In this document: positions 1 to 8,146 of the stretch, piece after piece | How positions within the stretch are numbered: the stretch's first letter is position 1 | Layout: every line of letters begins with the position of its first letter | Source: Hyphomicrobiales bacterium | GTDB taxonomy: Bacteria; Pseudomonadota; Alphaproteobacteria; Rhizobiales; CAJQND01 | Direction of reading: 5' to 3' | NCBI GenBank assembly: GCA_028285595.1 | Contig: JANQOW010000075.1 | Coordinates: 1 to 64,000 of the forward strand | Length of the DNA stretch: 64,000 nucleotides | Translations under genes and position numbers: made by a program | Notes under the pieces: model-generated | Told to the model about the DNA's origin: nothing | Seen by the model: only the letters and a program-made list of their open reading frames with translations | The model's database searches: none

Positions 1-2
1 TT

Positions 3-488
3 CTGCTCACCGGCCTTCTGCGTCACCAGGGGGTGGCGGCGCGGGTGCGGTGCGGGTTTGCGGCCTACTTCACCCCTGGCCGGTTTGATGACCATTGGAT
101 TTGCGAAATGTGGGAGGGCACGCGTTGGCGGCGGGTGGATCCCCAGCTCGATGACCGGCATGTGGCGCACTATGCCATCGGTTTCGACCCTTGCGATCTG
201 CCGGAGGGCCAGTTTCTGAGCGCGGGGGAGGCCTGGCAGGCCGTGCGCGCCGGGCGCTACGAGGCGCACCTCTTCAATGCAGGCGAAGCAGCCTCCGGCG
301 CGTGGCTGATGGCGGTGAACCTGGCGCGCGATGCTCTGGCGCTGCGGAAGCAGGAAACCTCAGAGTGGGACCGCTGGCGCGAGGCACCTGAGGCGGCGCA
401 GGCGCTGAGTGAGGAGAGATTGGCGTGGGCGGATCGGCTGGCGGAGTGTCCCGGTGATAGGGAGCTGCCTGGGGAGCCTTTTTGGTGA
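3..488 (+). CDS. Transglutaminase-like domain protein, 3' part only
   Basis: The reading frame is open from the window edge, so the N-terminus and true start lie outside; an internal GTG at 33 is not a convincing start. The visible part matches the second half of a bacterial transglutaminase-like (papain-fold) domain. It has the strand before the histidine, the pattern DDHWICEMWEG carrying the probable catalytic His, then W-RRVDPQLDD carrying the probable catalytic Asp. The catalytic Cys would lie upstream. A C-terminal region of about 90 residues follows, rich in Ala, Glu and Trp and without a recognised domain. Such proteins are cysteine peptidase- or amidase-like and their substrates are usually unknown. 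Confidence is good for the fold and low for the function. Confidence 0.6.
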   Translation: MLTGLLRHQGVAARVRCGFAAYFTPGRFDDHWICEMWEGTRWRRVDPQLDDRHVAHYAIGFDPCDLPEGQFLSAGEAWQAVRAGRYEAHLFNAGEAASGAWLMAVNLARDALALRKQETSEWDRWREAPEAAQALSEERLAWADRLAECPGDRELPGEPFW

Positions 489-499
489 CCGGCACCCAT

Positions 500-608
500 C
501 GTCATCCCCCTTCTCTCTGTTCGTCATCCCCTTCTCTCTGTTCGTCATCCCCCTTCTCTCTGTTCGTCATCCCCCTTCTCTCTGTTCGTCATCCCCCTTC
601 TCTCTGTT
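500..608. repeat. Tandem array of five 22-bp units (GTCATCCC arm)
   Basis: Five head-to-tail units begin at 500, 522, 543, 565 and 587. Each starts CGTCATCCCCCTTCTCTCTG; the second has lost one C. The array runs directly into the CGTCATCCCC left arm of the full palindromic element at 609, so the units look like an expansion of that arm plus a pyrimidine-rich spacer. There are no unique spacers and no dyad in the unit, so it is not a CRISPR array. Confidence 0.9.
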
Positions 609-706
609 CGTCATCCCCGAGAACGCGGGGACCCAGGGCGGCTGGCTCAGAGCCCTGCGGCTCCTGGGTCCCGGATATTTTGCTCGCGCAAAATTCCGGG
701 ATGACG
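609..706. repeat. Palindromic extragenic element, family 1, copy 1
   Basis: Element of about 98 bp bounded by the inverted arms CGTCATCCC and GGGATGACG. Inside, in order, are a hairpin built on the GCG-aac-GCGGGG type arm, an inner stem GACCCAG/CTGGGTC, and a second hairpin in which CCGGAtATTTTGC pairs with GCAAAATtCCGG. The fold is a cloverleaf-like cruciform. It lies in the gap between the convergent transglutaminase-like and permease genes. Confidence 0.9.
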
Positions 707-744
707 GGTGGGGTGCAGACGACAACAAGTCTGCTCCCTCCAAT

Positions 745-834
745 CGTCATCCCCGCGGACCCAGGGCGGTTGGCTCTGTGCTGCGCGGCTATTGGGTCCC
801 GGATATTTTGCTGACGCAAAATTCCGGGATGACG
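745..834. repeat. Palindromic extragenic element, family 1, copy 2
   Basis: Same architecture as the copy at 609-706, with the first small hairpin shortened (CCCCGCGGACCCAG). The right half with GCAAAATTCCGGGATGACG is intact. It is separated from copy 1 by 38 bp of unrelated sequence. Confidence 0.85.
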
Positions 835-873
835 GAGAGGGGAAAGAGCGCCAACAAATCCGCTCCCCACTCT

Positions 874-956
874 CGTCATCCCCGCGAACGCGGGGAGCCA
901 GGGTGGTTGGCTTTGCGCTGTGCGACTCCTGGGTCCCGGATTCTTTGGGGATGACG
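874..956. repeat. Palindromic extragenic element, family 1, copy 3 (decayed right arm)
   Basis: The left arm CGTCATCCCCGCGAACGCGG and the inner stem are present. The right hairpin is largely deleted, leaving CCCGGATTCTTTGGGGATGACG in place of the usual ATTTTGC...GCAAAAT hairpin. With copies 1 and 2 it fills the 476-bp intergenic region 489-964, where no gene is seen. Confidence 0.8.
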
Positions 957-964
957 GCCTTCCC

Positions 965-1879
965 CTAAACCTTCGTCGCCGGCGCCGGCGGCGTGACACC
1001 CTTCCGCGCCGCCACCAGCTCCCGGTGGGAGATATAGGTCGCCGCGCCCACAATCACCGCGCCGCCTAGGATCACCATAGGATCAAGCGCCTCGCCGAAG
1101 AGGATGATCCCCAAAATCGCCGCCCACACCAACTGGAGGAAACTGATCGGCTGGGTTACGGTAATGGGCGCCGCCTTGAACGCCTGGGTCAGGGTATAGT
1201 GCCCCGCGGTGGCGAACACCGCCGTCATGGCCAGCCAGAACACCTCTTCCATGGTGGGCGTGCGCCATTGCCAGATGGCTCCAGGCAGCAGCACCAAGGT
1301 GCAGCCGATCGAGAGCATACCCACGATTACCGCCGGGTCGGTGCGCTTTGTCAGCAGCTTGGCCAGGATGAAGGAGGCAGCAAAGAACGGCGCTGCCAAG
1401 AGCTGCGCCATCTGGCCAAGGCCAATCTCCTGAAACCCGGGCCTGAGGATGATGAAGGTTCCCAGGATACCCGCAAACACAGCAGCGATCCGCCGCATCT
1501 GCAGCCGCTCGCCCAGGAAAAGAGCCGCGCCAATGGTCACAAAGATGGGCGAGGTGTACCCCAGGGCCGTCACTTCGGCGATGGGGATGCGCGCCATGGC
1601 ATAGAACCACAGCATGACCCCCACGCCATGCACAATGCCGCGGCCCACATGAAGCTTCATGTCGCTCCAGTCAATGGGCGTGCGCCTCAGACGCAGAAAC
1701 ACCGGCGAGATCAGCACCAGGCCAATGGCGTAGCGGATGAACGCCGCCTCAATGGCCGGCATGTCAGACCCCAAATGGCGCACGATCACCGTCACGCACA
1801 CAAACATGAAGCCGGTCAGCACCATCCAGCCAATGCCACGCAAGGTGGCGTCACGAGAAGTGAGAGTGAGGTCGCTCAC
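965..1879 (-). CDS. DMT-superfamily (EamA-type) inner-membrane transporter
   Basis: Protein of 304 residues with about ten hydrophobic segments in two EamA-like halves, as in drug/metabolite transporter family exporters of the inner membrane. The first half holds the conserved RYAIGL and ALGYTSPIFVTI-type segments. The second half ends each repeat with QPISFLQLVWAAILGIILFGE, a typical EamA signature. I chose the GTG at 1879 because GGAG lies five bases upstream; an in-frame GTG at 1912 would add eleven unlikely residues. The gene stands alone, with repeats downstream and an AT-richer promoter gap (1880-2092) upstream, divergent from usg. Substrate is unknown. Confidence 0.85.
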   Translation of the reverse strand: MSDLTLTSRDATLRGIGWMVLTGFMFVCVTVIVRHLGSDMPAIEAAFIRYAIGLVLISPVFLRLRRTPIDWSDMKLHVGRGIVHGVGVMLWFYAMARIPIAEVTALGYTSPIFVTIGAALFLGERLQMRRIAAVFAGILGTFIILRPGFQEIGLGQMAQLLAAPFFAASFILAKLLTKRTDPAVIVGMLSIGCTLVLLPGAIWQWRTPTMEEVFWLAMTAVFATAGHYTLTQAFKAAPITVTQPISFLQLVWAAILGIILFGEALDPMVILGGAVIVGAATYISHRELVAARKGVTPPAPATKV

Positions 1880-2092
1880 GGGATCTCCGCTAACAAGAAA
1901 AGACCCCCACACTGACGGGGTTTGCCGCCCGGATCAAGCAGATTGCTTTCACCATTTGATCCGGCCTGTCAGCAGCACCCCGAGACGAGTGCTAAAACTA
2001 TGAAATTGCTTGCCAAATTCAAATCCACTCTTAAACTTTAACCCTCGGGCAAGCTCCTTTTGAGAGCCTGAGTGAGGAAAGGAAAGGTCCAT

Positions 2093-2362
2093 ATGCATAC
2101 ACCTGAAATGGAGAAACTACTCGCAGGTTACGGATTGATGACCGCGCAGATTTACTACCGGATGCCCGACTATGAAAATCTGCTGCAGACATATGCCTGG
2201 CAAGCCTATGACCTGGCGCCGGACTTTCCAGAACTCTTCAAGTTTCTTGATTTCTGGGACCGCAAGTTGGATGCCGCCATTCAATCGGTGCAATACACCC
2301 ACCGCCAGTTGATCCATCCCGGAGAATGGCGCAACGCTGAGGGTGAGTTCACCCTCAACTAG
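2093..2362 (+). CDS. usg: Usg family protein
   Basis: Small protein of 89 residues matching the alphaproteobacterial Usg family over its whole length. Characteristic stretches are LAGYGLMTAQIYYRMPDY, WQAYDLAPDFPEL, FLDFW and the end PGEWRNAEGEFTLN. The ATG at 2093 is preceded by GGAAAGG; a GTG at 2072 in the same frame is less likely because the family starts near MEKLLAGYG. Cellular function is not established. The protein is soluble with no signal peptide. It is monocistronic here, with a repeat-containing gap downstream. It is a useful marker that the host is an alphaproteobacterium. Confidence 0.88.
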   Translation: MHTPEMEKLLAGYGLMTAQIYYRMPDYENLLQTYAWQAYDLAPDFPELFKFLDFWDRKLDAAIQSVQYTHRQLIHPGEWRNAEGEFTLN

Positions 2363-2390
2363 ATTTCCTTCCCGAGTACTTGGTTGAGAA

Positions 2391-2496
2391 GGTCCCTGCT
2401 TTCGCAGGGACGCGGGGGTTTGCTGTTTCACTCCCCTACCTCCCCCCGCTCCAGTGCCCCTCCCGCTCCCCTGCGAAAGCAGGGGTCCATAGCTCC
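2391..2496. repeat. Two family 2 repeat hairpins (GAAA/TTTC loop)
   Basis: GTCCCTGC-TTTC-GCAGGGAC at 2391-2410 is a perfect 8-bp stem. CCCCTGC-GAAA-GCAGGGG at 2468-2485 is a perfect 7-bp stem in the other orientation and is followed by GTCCATAGCTC. Both are copies of a second repeat family seen at 9.4, 24.2 and 33.5 kb. They lie in the 342-bp gap between usg and the hydantoinase gene, where no other gene is seen. Confidence 0.75.
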
Positions 2497-2602
2497 GCGG
2501 CGAGCTCACAATCCCGATTGACAGAACACAGATTGCAGCGCACCTTCGCCTTTCGTGATTTGGGCGAAGCGAAATGCGAATTGTCACACAACCCTGTTGT
2601 TG

Positions 2603-2666
2603 CCGGCGCGCGGAGAGGTCCAACCTGGTGACCCGACGGTAGGCCTTCGGAAGGCCGTCTAAGCCG
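2603..2666 (+). other. Possible structured leader of the hydantoinase gene
   Basis: The segment ends 38 bp before the start at 2705. It can form nested stems: GGCCTT-CGG-AAGGCC at 2642-2656, closed by ACGG (2636-2639) with CCGT (2664-2667), and a GGTC/GACC pairing just upstream (2617-2633). It matches no riboswitch class I recognise. It could be a terminator-like hairpin, a leader RNA, or coincidence in GC-rich DNA. Confidence 0.3.
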
Positions 2667-2704
2667 TTTGCCCCCTCTCCCTCCCAAAGCGCGAGTTCAG
2701 TGTT

Positions 2705-5700
2705 ATGTCTGCCCCGCATTCCAAACCCCGCCTGGCCGTCGATATTGGCGGCACCTTCACCGATGTGGCCATCGAGATCGGCCCTGAGATCAAAACCGCC
2801 AAGACCCTCACCTCCCACGACGATCCGGTGAAGGGCGTTCTCCTCGGCATCGAGTATGCGCTTCAGGGCTCAGACCTTAAGCCCGGTGCGTTCGGGTCCG
2901 TCATCCATGGCACCACGCTGGCCACCAACGCCTTGATCGAGCGCCGGGGCGCGAAGGTGGCCGTGATCACCACGGAGGGTTTTCGGGACATTTTGGAGAT
3001 CGGCTATGAGCGCCGCTACGACCAGTATGACATCAACATCGATGCACAAGACTTTCTGGTCCCGCGCGATCTGATGTTCGGCGTCCGCGAGCGCCTGGGC
3101 GTGGACGGCCAGGTGCTGACCGCCATTGAACGCCAGGCGGTTGAAGCCGTGGTGGCGGAGGTCCTGGCCTCCGGCGCGGAGAGCATCGCCGTCTGCCTGC
3201 TGCACAGCTACAAGAACCCCGCCCATGAGCATCTCGTCCGCGAGGTGATCGCGCATGTGGCACCGCACGTCTCCGTCACCCTGTCGTGCGAGGTCTCGCC
3301 GGAGATCCGCGAGTTTGACCGCATGTGCACCGCCGTCTGCAACGCATACATCAAGCCGCTCATGGAGAGATATCTCACCTCCCTGGAAACCGCGCTCCAG
3401 GCGCAAGGCTTTGCGTGCCCCCTCTTCATCATCACCTCCGGCGGCGGCATGACCACCCTGGAGACCGCGACGGCCTATCCCATCCGCCTTGTGGAATCGG
3501 GCCCAAGCGGCGGGGCCATTATGGCGGCGCGGGTGGCCGCTGAACGCCGGATTGACAAGGTGGTGTCCTTCGACATGGGCGGCACCACGGCCAAGATCTG
3601 CCTGATTGAAGACCAGACACCAAAATCCTCCCGCGCCTTTGAGATCGACCGCTCCGCGCGGTTCCTGAAGGGCAGCGGCATCCCGGTGCGCATACCCGTC
3701 ATCGAGATGATCGAGATCGGCGCCGGCGGCGGCTCCATCGCCAAGGTGGACAGCATGCAACGCCTGCGCGTCGGCCCAAAGAGCGCCTCGTCCGATCCAG
3801 GTCCTGCCTGCTACGGCAAGGGGGGCACCGAGCCCACCGTCACCGATGCGGATGTGGCCATAGGCTATATCGACCCTGAGGGCTTTGCCGAGAACCGCCT
3901 CAACCTTCAGCCGGATCTCGCCCGCGCCGCGATCGAGCGCGACTTGGGCAGGCCGTTAGGGCTCACCACCATCGCCGCAGCAGACGGCATCTCCCAGACC
4001 GTGGATGAAGCCATGGCCAATGCGGCCCGCATGCACGCGGTGGAACAGGGCAAGGATCTCACCGGCTGCACCATGGTGGCCTTCGGCGGCAACGGGCCGC
4101 TCCATGCGGCCCGCATTGCCGAGAAGATCGGGGTGAAGAAGATCGTTGTGCCGGAAAACCCCAGTGTGGGCTCAGCCATCGGCTTTCTGTTCGCGCCGGT
4201 ATCCTATGAAATCGTGCACACCTACCCGGCCAGCTCCGCCAACTTCCCATTCGAGGCCGTGAACAGGCTTTTGAGCGATCTTGAACACGCGGCCCGGGAG
4301 ATTGTGGAGGCCGGTGCGGACGGTCAGGAGATCACCGTGCAGCGCATGGCCTTCATGCGCTATGACGGCCAGGGCCAGGAGATCGAGGTGCCGGTGCCCT
4401 CCGGTGCTCTGGATGACGACGCGCTCTCCAGCATGGTGCGCCAGTTTGAAGCCGAATATGGCCGCCAGTTCAGCCGCATCGTTCCAGGCATGCAGATCGA
4501 GTTCATCAACTGGTCGCTCACCGCCTCCACCACCCCGCCCCAGCCGGCCAGCGTGGGCCACATGGCGGCCGGAGCCTCAGCCGAGCCCACTGGCATGCGC
4601 CAGCTCAACCTCGGACAGGACGGCAAACTGACGGACGCCAATGTTTATCAGCGCGCCGCGCTCAAAGCCGGGCAAGCCATCAAGGGCCCGGCCCTCATCG
4701 CTGAGCCCCAGACAACCACCTACATCCCCGCCACGTTCGATGCTGAAATCGACGGCGCGGGCAGCATCGTTCTGATCCGCAAGGAGCACGTGGCCCAGGC
4801 CGTGCGTTCGGAGCGCTCCGCCATTGACTGGCAGGTTATGTGGGATCGCCTCCTGGCCGTGGTGGAAGAGCAAGGCCAGGTGCTCATGCGCACCGCGTTC
4901 AGCCCCATTGTCCGCGAATGCGGCGACATCTCAGCCGGGGTCTTCGACACCAATGGCGATATGCTGGCCCAGGCCGTGTCGGGCACGCCGGGCCACATCA
5001 ACACCATGGCCGAAACGGTCAAGCAGATGATGCCCCACCTTGATCTTGAGGCCATGCGCCCAGGCGATGTCTTCTGCACCAACGATCCGTGGATCGGCGC
5101 AGGCCATCTCAACGATCTCGCCTTGGTGGCGCCCATTTTCCACAACGACACATGGATCGGCTTCACCGCCTGCACCAGCCATGTCTACGACCTCGGCGGG
5201 CGCGGCATGGGGCCTGACGGCACGGACCTCTATGATGAAGGTCTCTATATTCCCGTCTGCAAGCTGGTGGATCAGGGCGAAGTCAACCGCCTCGTCATCG
5301 AGTTTATCAAGACCAACTCGCGCTCGCCCGTGGCCAATGAGGGCGATGCCTATGCCCTGATTGCCTGCTGCGATGTGGGCGGCGCCCGCGTCTCTGAGAT
5401 GCTGGCGGAGTTTGACCTGGACACCTTGGAGGCCCTGGCAGACCACATCCTCACCGCATCCGCCAAAGCCACCAGGGACGCGATCGCCGCTCTGCCCAAC
5501 GGCACCTATCACAATGAGCTGATGATCGATGGCTATGATTTCGAGATCAAGTTTTGCGCGGCACTCACCATTGAAGATGACCGGATCATCGTGGATCTGG
5601 AGGGCACGTCAGGTCATTCGGCTCTCGGCATCAATTGCCCGATCAATTACACGGCCGCCTACGCGGTGTTCGCCATGCGCTGCCTGATCGGGCCGGAGGT

Positions 5701-6544
5701 GCCGAACAATGCCGCCTCCCTCGCCCCGTTCATCATGAAGGCGCCGGAAGACTGCATCTTGAATGCTCAGCCCCCTGCCCCGGTGGCCATGCGCCACACC
5801 TGCGGGCACATGGTGGCAGATCTGGTGCTCGGCGCCATCCACAAGGCCGTGCCGGGCCTGGCACCGGCGGAGGGTTCCACCTGCCTGTGGGATCTGCCGA
5901 TCCGCAGCGCCGCCTCCAGCGCCATGCCGGGAAGCACCGCCACCACGTTTGCCACCGAGTTCACCCATTCCGGCGGCACCGGCGCCAGGCCCACCAAGGA
6001 TGGCCTTTCGGCTACCGCGTTCCCCAGCGGGGTCTACGGCACACAGACCGAGATCGCCGAGGCCACGGCGCCCGTGCGCTATCTGCGCCGCGAGCTGATC
6101 GCCGACAGTGGCGGCGCCGGCAAGTTCCGCGGCGGCCTTGGCCAGTTTATCGAGATGGAATCCAGCGAAGACGCCGACATCCTCTTGTTGGCCGGGGTTG
6201 AGCGCACCAAGTTCCCCGCCGAGGGCCGCGAGGGCGGCCACAACGGCGCGGCCGGCCACATCCAGCTCCGCTCAGGCCCGGTGCTCAAGAGCAAGGGCGA
6301 GCAGACCATTCCGGCCGGCGACACCCTGTTGTGGTCAAGCCCCGGCGGGGCGGGCTACGGCGACCCGCTGGAGCGCGACCCCGAAGCGGTTGCCCGCGAT
6401 GTGCGCCAAGGTCTGGTGTCGCGCCAGGTGGCCGAAACCGTCTATCAGGTTGTGCTGGATGACGCCGGCGCGCTGGACATGGAGGCCACCCGGCACCGCC
6501 GCTGTTCAGGCTCTGCGGCGCTTGTTGATCACCCAAACGCGTAA
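2705..6544 (+). CDS. Fused hydantoinase A/B (5-oxoprolinase-type ATP-dependent amidohydrolase)
   Basis: Protein of 1279 residues joining both subunits of the ATP-dependent hydantoinase/5-oxoprolinase family. Residues 1 to about 690 form the HyuA half, with the actin-like phosphate loop DIGGTFTD (13-20), GTTLATNALIERRG and a second phosphate motif DMGGTTAK (about 290). Residues from about 704 to the end form the HyuB half, with RECGDISAGVFD, HINTMAE and the C-terminal glycine-rich RGGLGQ and PGGAGYGDP. The family opens five-membered cyclic amides such as 5-oxoproline or N-methylhydantoin using ATP in the cytosol. Fusion into one chain is the eukaryotic-like and common bacterial 5-oxoprolinase form. 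The substrate is not resolved. The 3' end overlaps the convergent gene by 39 bp. Confidence 0.9.
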   Translation: MSAPHSKPRLAVDIGGTFTDVAIEIGPEIKTAKTLTSHDDPVKGVLLGIEYALQGSDLKPGAFGSVIHGTTLATNALIERRGAKVAVITTEGFRDILEIGYERRYDQYDINIDAQDFLVPRDLMFGVRERLGVDGQVLTAIERQAVEAVVAEVLASGAESIAVCLLHSYKNPAHEHLVREVIAHVAPHVSVTLSCEVSPEIREFDRMCTAVCNAYIKPLMERYLTSLETALQAQGFACPLFIITSGGGMTTLETATAYPIRLVESGPSGGAIMAARVAAERRIDKVVSFDMGGTTAKICLIEDQTPKSSRAFEIDRSARFLKGSGIPVRIPVIEMIEIGAGGGSIAKVDSMQRLRVGPKSASSDPGPACYGKGGTEPTVTDADVAIGYIDPEGFAENRLNLQPDLARAAIERDLGRPLGLTTIAAADGISQTVDEAMANAARMHAVEQGKDLTGCTMVAFGGNGPLHAARIAEKIGVKKIVVPENPSVGSAIGFLFAPVSYEIVHTYPASSANFPFEAVNRLLSDLEHAAREIVEAGADGQEITVQRMAFMRYDGQGQEIEVPVPSGALDDDALSSMVRQFEAEYGRQFSRIVPGMQIEFINWSLTASTTPPQPASVGHMAAGASAEPTGMRQLNLGQDGKLTDANVYQRAALKAGQAIKGPALIAEPQTTTYIPATFDAEIDGAGSIVLIRKEHVAQAVRSERSAIDWQVMWDRLLAVVEEQGQVLMRTAFSPIVRECGDISAGVFDTNGDMLAQAVSGTPGHINTMAETVKQMMPHLDLEAMRPGDVFCTNDPWIGAGHLNDLALVAPIFHNDTWIGFTACTSHVYDLGGRGMGPDGTDLYDEGLYIPVCKLVDQGEVNRLVIEFIKTNSRSPVANEGDAYALIACCDVGGARVSEMLAEFDLDTLEALADHILTASAKATRDAIAALPNGTYHNELMIDGYDFEIKFCAALTIEDDRIIVDLEGTSGHSALGINCPINYTAAYAVFAMRCLIGPEVPNNAASLAPFIMKAPEDCILNAQPPAPVAMRHTCGHMVADLVLGAIHKAVPGLAPAEGSTCLWDLPIRSAASSAMPGSTATTFATEFTHSGGTGARPTKDGLSATAFPSGVYGTQTEIAEATAPVRYLRRELIADSGGAGKFRGGLGQFIEMESSEDADILLLAGVERTKFPAEGREGGHNGAAGHIQLRSGPVLKSKGEQTIPAGDTLLWSSPGGAGYGDPLERDPEAVARDVRQGLVSRQVAETVYQVVLDDAGALDMEATRHRRCSGSAALVDHPNA

Positions 6545-7117
6545 GTCCGCCAGCACCTTCAAGGTCACCAGGAGCACCAGCGCGCAGAGCACAGCTTTGG
6601 AGATCTTTTCCATAGTGCCCTGAATGAGCCAGGCATGCACCACACTGCCCACCACCACCACGGCGGCAAGGCCTGTGTGCGCGAGGCGCCAAACCTGAGG
6701 GCGAAGAGAGAGCCGGCGTCTGAGAAGCGCCAGGAGCCCGGCCGCAAACAGCGCCCACATGGCAACCACGCCCCAGTCGGAGAAGGGTGTCGGCGAGGTA
6801 AACGTGAGCGCGTCAATCACATCCGGCGCGCTGGTGATCCAAAGGCCCACCACGTGCAGCACAACGGCCGCAATGAGCCCTATCCCCACATAACGGTGGA
6901 TCCGCCGTCCGCGCAGCGCGGGGATGCCCGGCAACAGACCTCCGGCCAATAACGGCTGGAGGAGCAGCAGCGCCATGGCGACGATGCCGGCAAACCCGGC
7001 ACCGATATAGACCGGGTCACGCCATGCGAGCTGAGGGCTGAACCCCGCCAGCACAATCGGAATAGTCACGGCAAGCGCCAGGCCGGCCCAGATGATGATC
7101 TTGCGGGCCTGGCTCAC
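6506..7117 (-). CDS. Ferric reductase-like transmembrane protein
   Basis: Integral membrane protein of 203 residues with about six hydrophobic helices. The spaced histidines in RRIHRYVG, VVLHVVGL, RLAHTG and SVVHAW fit the haem-ligand pattern of ferric reductase-like transmembrane domains (FRD/MsrQ group). The start is a GTG preceded by GGGAG. It lies 24 bp downstream of the intradiol-dioxygenase-like gene on the same strand, so the two form an operon; it could supply electrons across the inner membrane to that exported partner. No flavin or NAD domain is present. Its last 39 bp overlap the convergent hydantoinase gene. Confidence 0.7.
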   Translation of the reverse strand: MSQARKIIIWAGLALAVTIPIVLAGFSPQLAWRDPVYIGAGFAGIVAMALLLLQPLLAGGLLPGIPALRGRRIHRYVGIGLIAAVVLHVVGLWITSAPDVIDALTFTSPTPFSDWGVVAMWALFAAGLLALLRRRLSLRPQVWRLAHTGLAAVVVVGSVVHAWLIQGTMEKISKAVLCALVLLVTLKVLADLRVWVINKRRRA

Positions 7118-7141
7118 GACTTCACAGCTCCCCGGTTGGGG

Positions 7142-7621
7142 TCAAGCCGGCTTCAGGACGAAGTGGGCGCTGAGGGTTTTGTCGCTTGCGCTCTTCATCA
7201 CCGGGCGCAGGAACACGGTTTCAAACTCACCGCTGTCATAAGCCAGGTGTCCGTGGGGCTGGCCGAAGGCGGGCACGATCTGGGGCATGTCCAACTGGAA
7301 CTCGCCCTTCTCGTTGGTGAGCGTCGCCCCATGGCTTTGGGGATCGCTTTCATAGCCCTCGGTGGTGTGGGCCCAGATCTGGATGCGCTGGCCGGCGAGC
7401 GGCGCGCCGTCGCCTGCACGGCGCACGGTGCCCGTCATCAGGAAGCCACCGCCGCCAATGCGCTCCACAATGGGCGCACCCGGCTGGTAGTTGTTGGATC
7501 CGCCCCGCATGGAGCGTGTGGGGGCCAGCCCGTTTGCGCTGGCAGGCACGATCAGCCCGGAGGCCGCAAGAGCGCCCCCTGCGGCCAGAAGGGACCGGCG
7601 GTTCAGAAGAAGCTTCGTCAT
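7142..7621 (-). CDS. Tat-exported intradiol ring-cleavage dioxygenase-like protein
   Basis: Protein of 159 residues. A twin-arginine signal (NRRSLLAAGGALAASG) covers the first 30 residues. After it comes a beta-sandwich like the C-terminal core of intradiol dioxygenases: GTVRRAGDGAPLAGQRIQIW, then IWAHTTEGYESD and QPHGHLAYDS, which supply Tyr and His residues in the positions of the non-haem iron ligands. It is short compared with catechol or protocatechuate dioxygenases (over 200 residues), so the reaction is uncertain. The ATG at 7621 follows a GGAG. It is the first gene of a two-gene operon with the ferric reductase-like protein. Confidence 0.65.
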   Translation of the reverse strand: MTKLLLNRRSLLAAGGALAASGLIVPASANGLAPTRSMRGGSNNYQPGAPIVERIGGGGFLMTGTVRRAGDGAPLAGQRIQIWAHTTEGYESDPQSHGATLTNEKGEFQLDMPQIVPAFGQPHGHLAYDSGEFETVFLRPVMKSASDKTLSAHFVLKPA

Positions 7622-7783
7622 CAAATCAACTCCTATCGACTGGTGGGTGGTCGGTCGGGTTTATGAGACACGTTCAAAAAATAAGGGACCCTCTACATGG
7701 GTGTCCAGTCACGTTCTGGCAAGCGCAGGCTGGACATTTCTCGTCCCCGCGCTCAAATGTCCTCATAAGGAGAAGGAGACGCC

Positions 7784-8146
7784 ATGGCACCGCCTCTAGG
7801 TCGCTTGGTCATTTACACCCGGAAGATCGAGGAGATGACTGCGTTCTATGCCAAACACTTTGGGTTTGAGGTGGGGCGCCGGGAAGGCGACCGTATCACG
7901 GAGCTCAAGGCGCAAGGGCATGGGCTGTCGCTGCTTTTGCATCCTGCCGCCAAGGGGCAGAGGGAGGGCCAGGCCCTGGTGAAGCTGGTCTTCGACGTTG
8001 AGGACGTTGCCGCCTTCTGCCAGAGAGCCAAGACCAATGGCCTGGATTTCGGCAAGATCCATCACGCGGACGGCTATCACTTCGCCAACGCCAAGGACCC
8101 GTCCAAGAATTCGATCCAGGTCTCCAGCCGGGCTTTCGCGCCTTAG
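7784..8146 (+). CDS. VOC-superfamily protein (glyoxalase/dioxygenase-like)
   Basis: Protein of 120 residues with the beta-alpha-beta-beta-beta pattern of the vicinal oxygen chelate fold: LVIYTRKIEEMTAFYAKHFGFE at the start, LSLLLHPA in the middle and a second module from LVKLVFDVEDVAAF onward. Metal ligands are not clear; a His lies in the HHADGYHFANAKDP segment but Glu ligands are not certain. The start has a strong AGGAGAAGGAG site. Reaction unknown; the family includes glyoxalase I, bleomycin-binding proteins and extradiol dioxygenases. The 3' end overlaps the convergent RTX gene by 4 bp. Confidence 0.75.
   Translation: MAPPLGRLVIYTRKIEEMTAFYAKHFGFEVGRREGDRITELKAQGHGLSLLLHPAAKGQREGQALVKLVFDVEDVAAFCQRAKTNGLDFGKIHHADGYHFANAKDPSKNSIQVSSRAFAP

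Noticed and set aside
500-608. CRISPR-like regular array
   Set aside because: Units are contiguous 21-22-bp copies without unique spacers, and there are no cas genes. The array is an expansion of the neighbouring palindrome arm.
409-1053. Open frames across the repeat field (409-954, 482-814, 589-1053)
   Set aside because: They are built from the GTCATCCC repeats and give low-complexity proteins. No ribosome site or family match.
2603-2666. Known riboswitch (glycine, SAM, SAH, TPP, cobalamin, ZTP)
   Set aside because: The conserved bases of these classes are not present. Only generic GC stems are visible.
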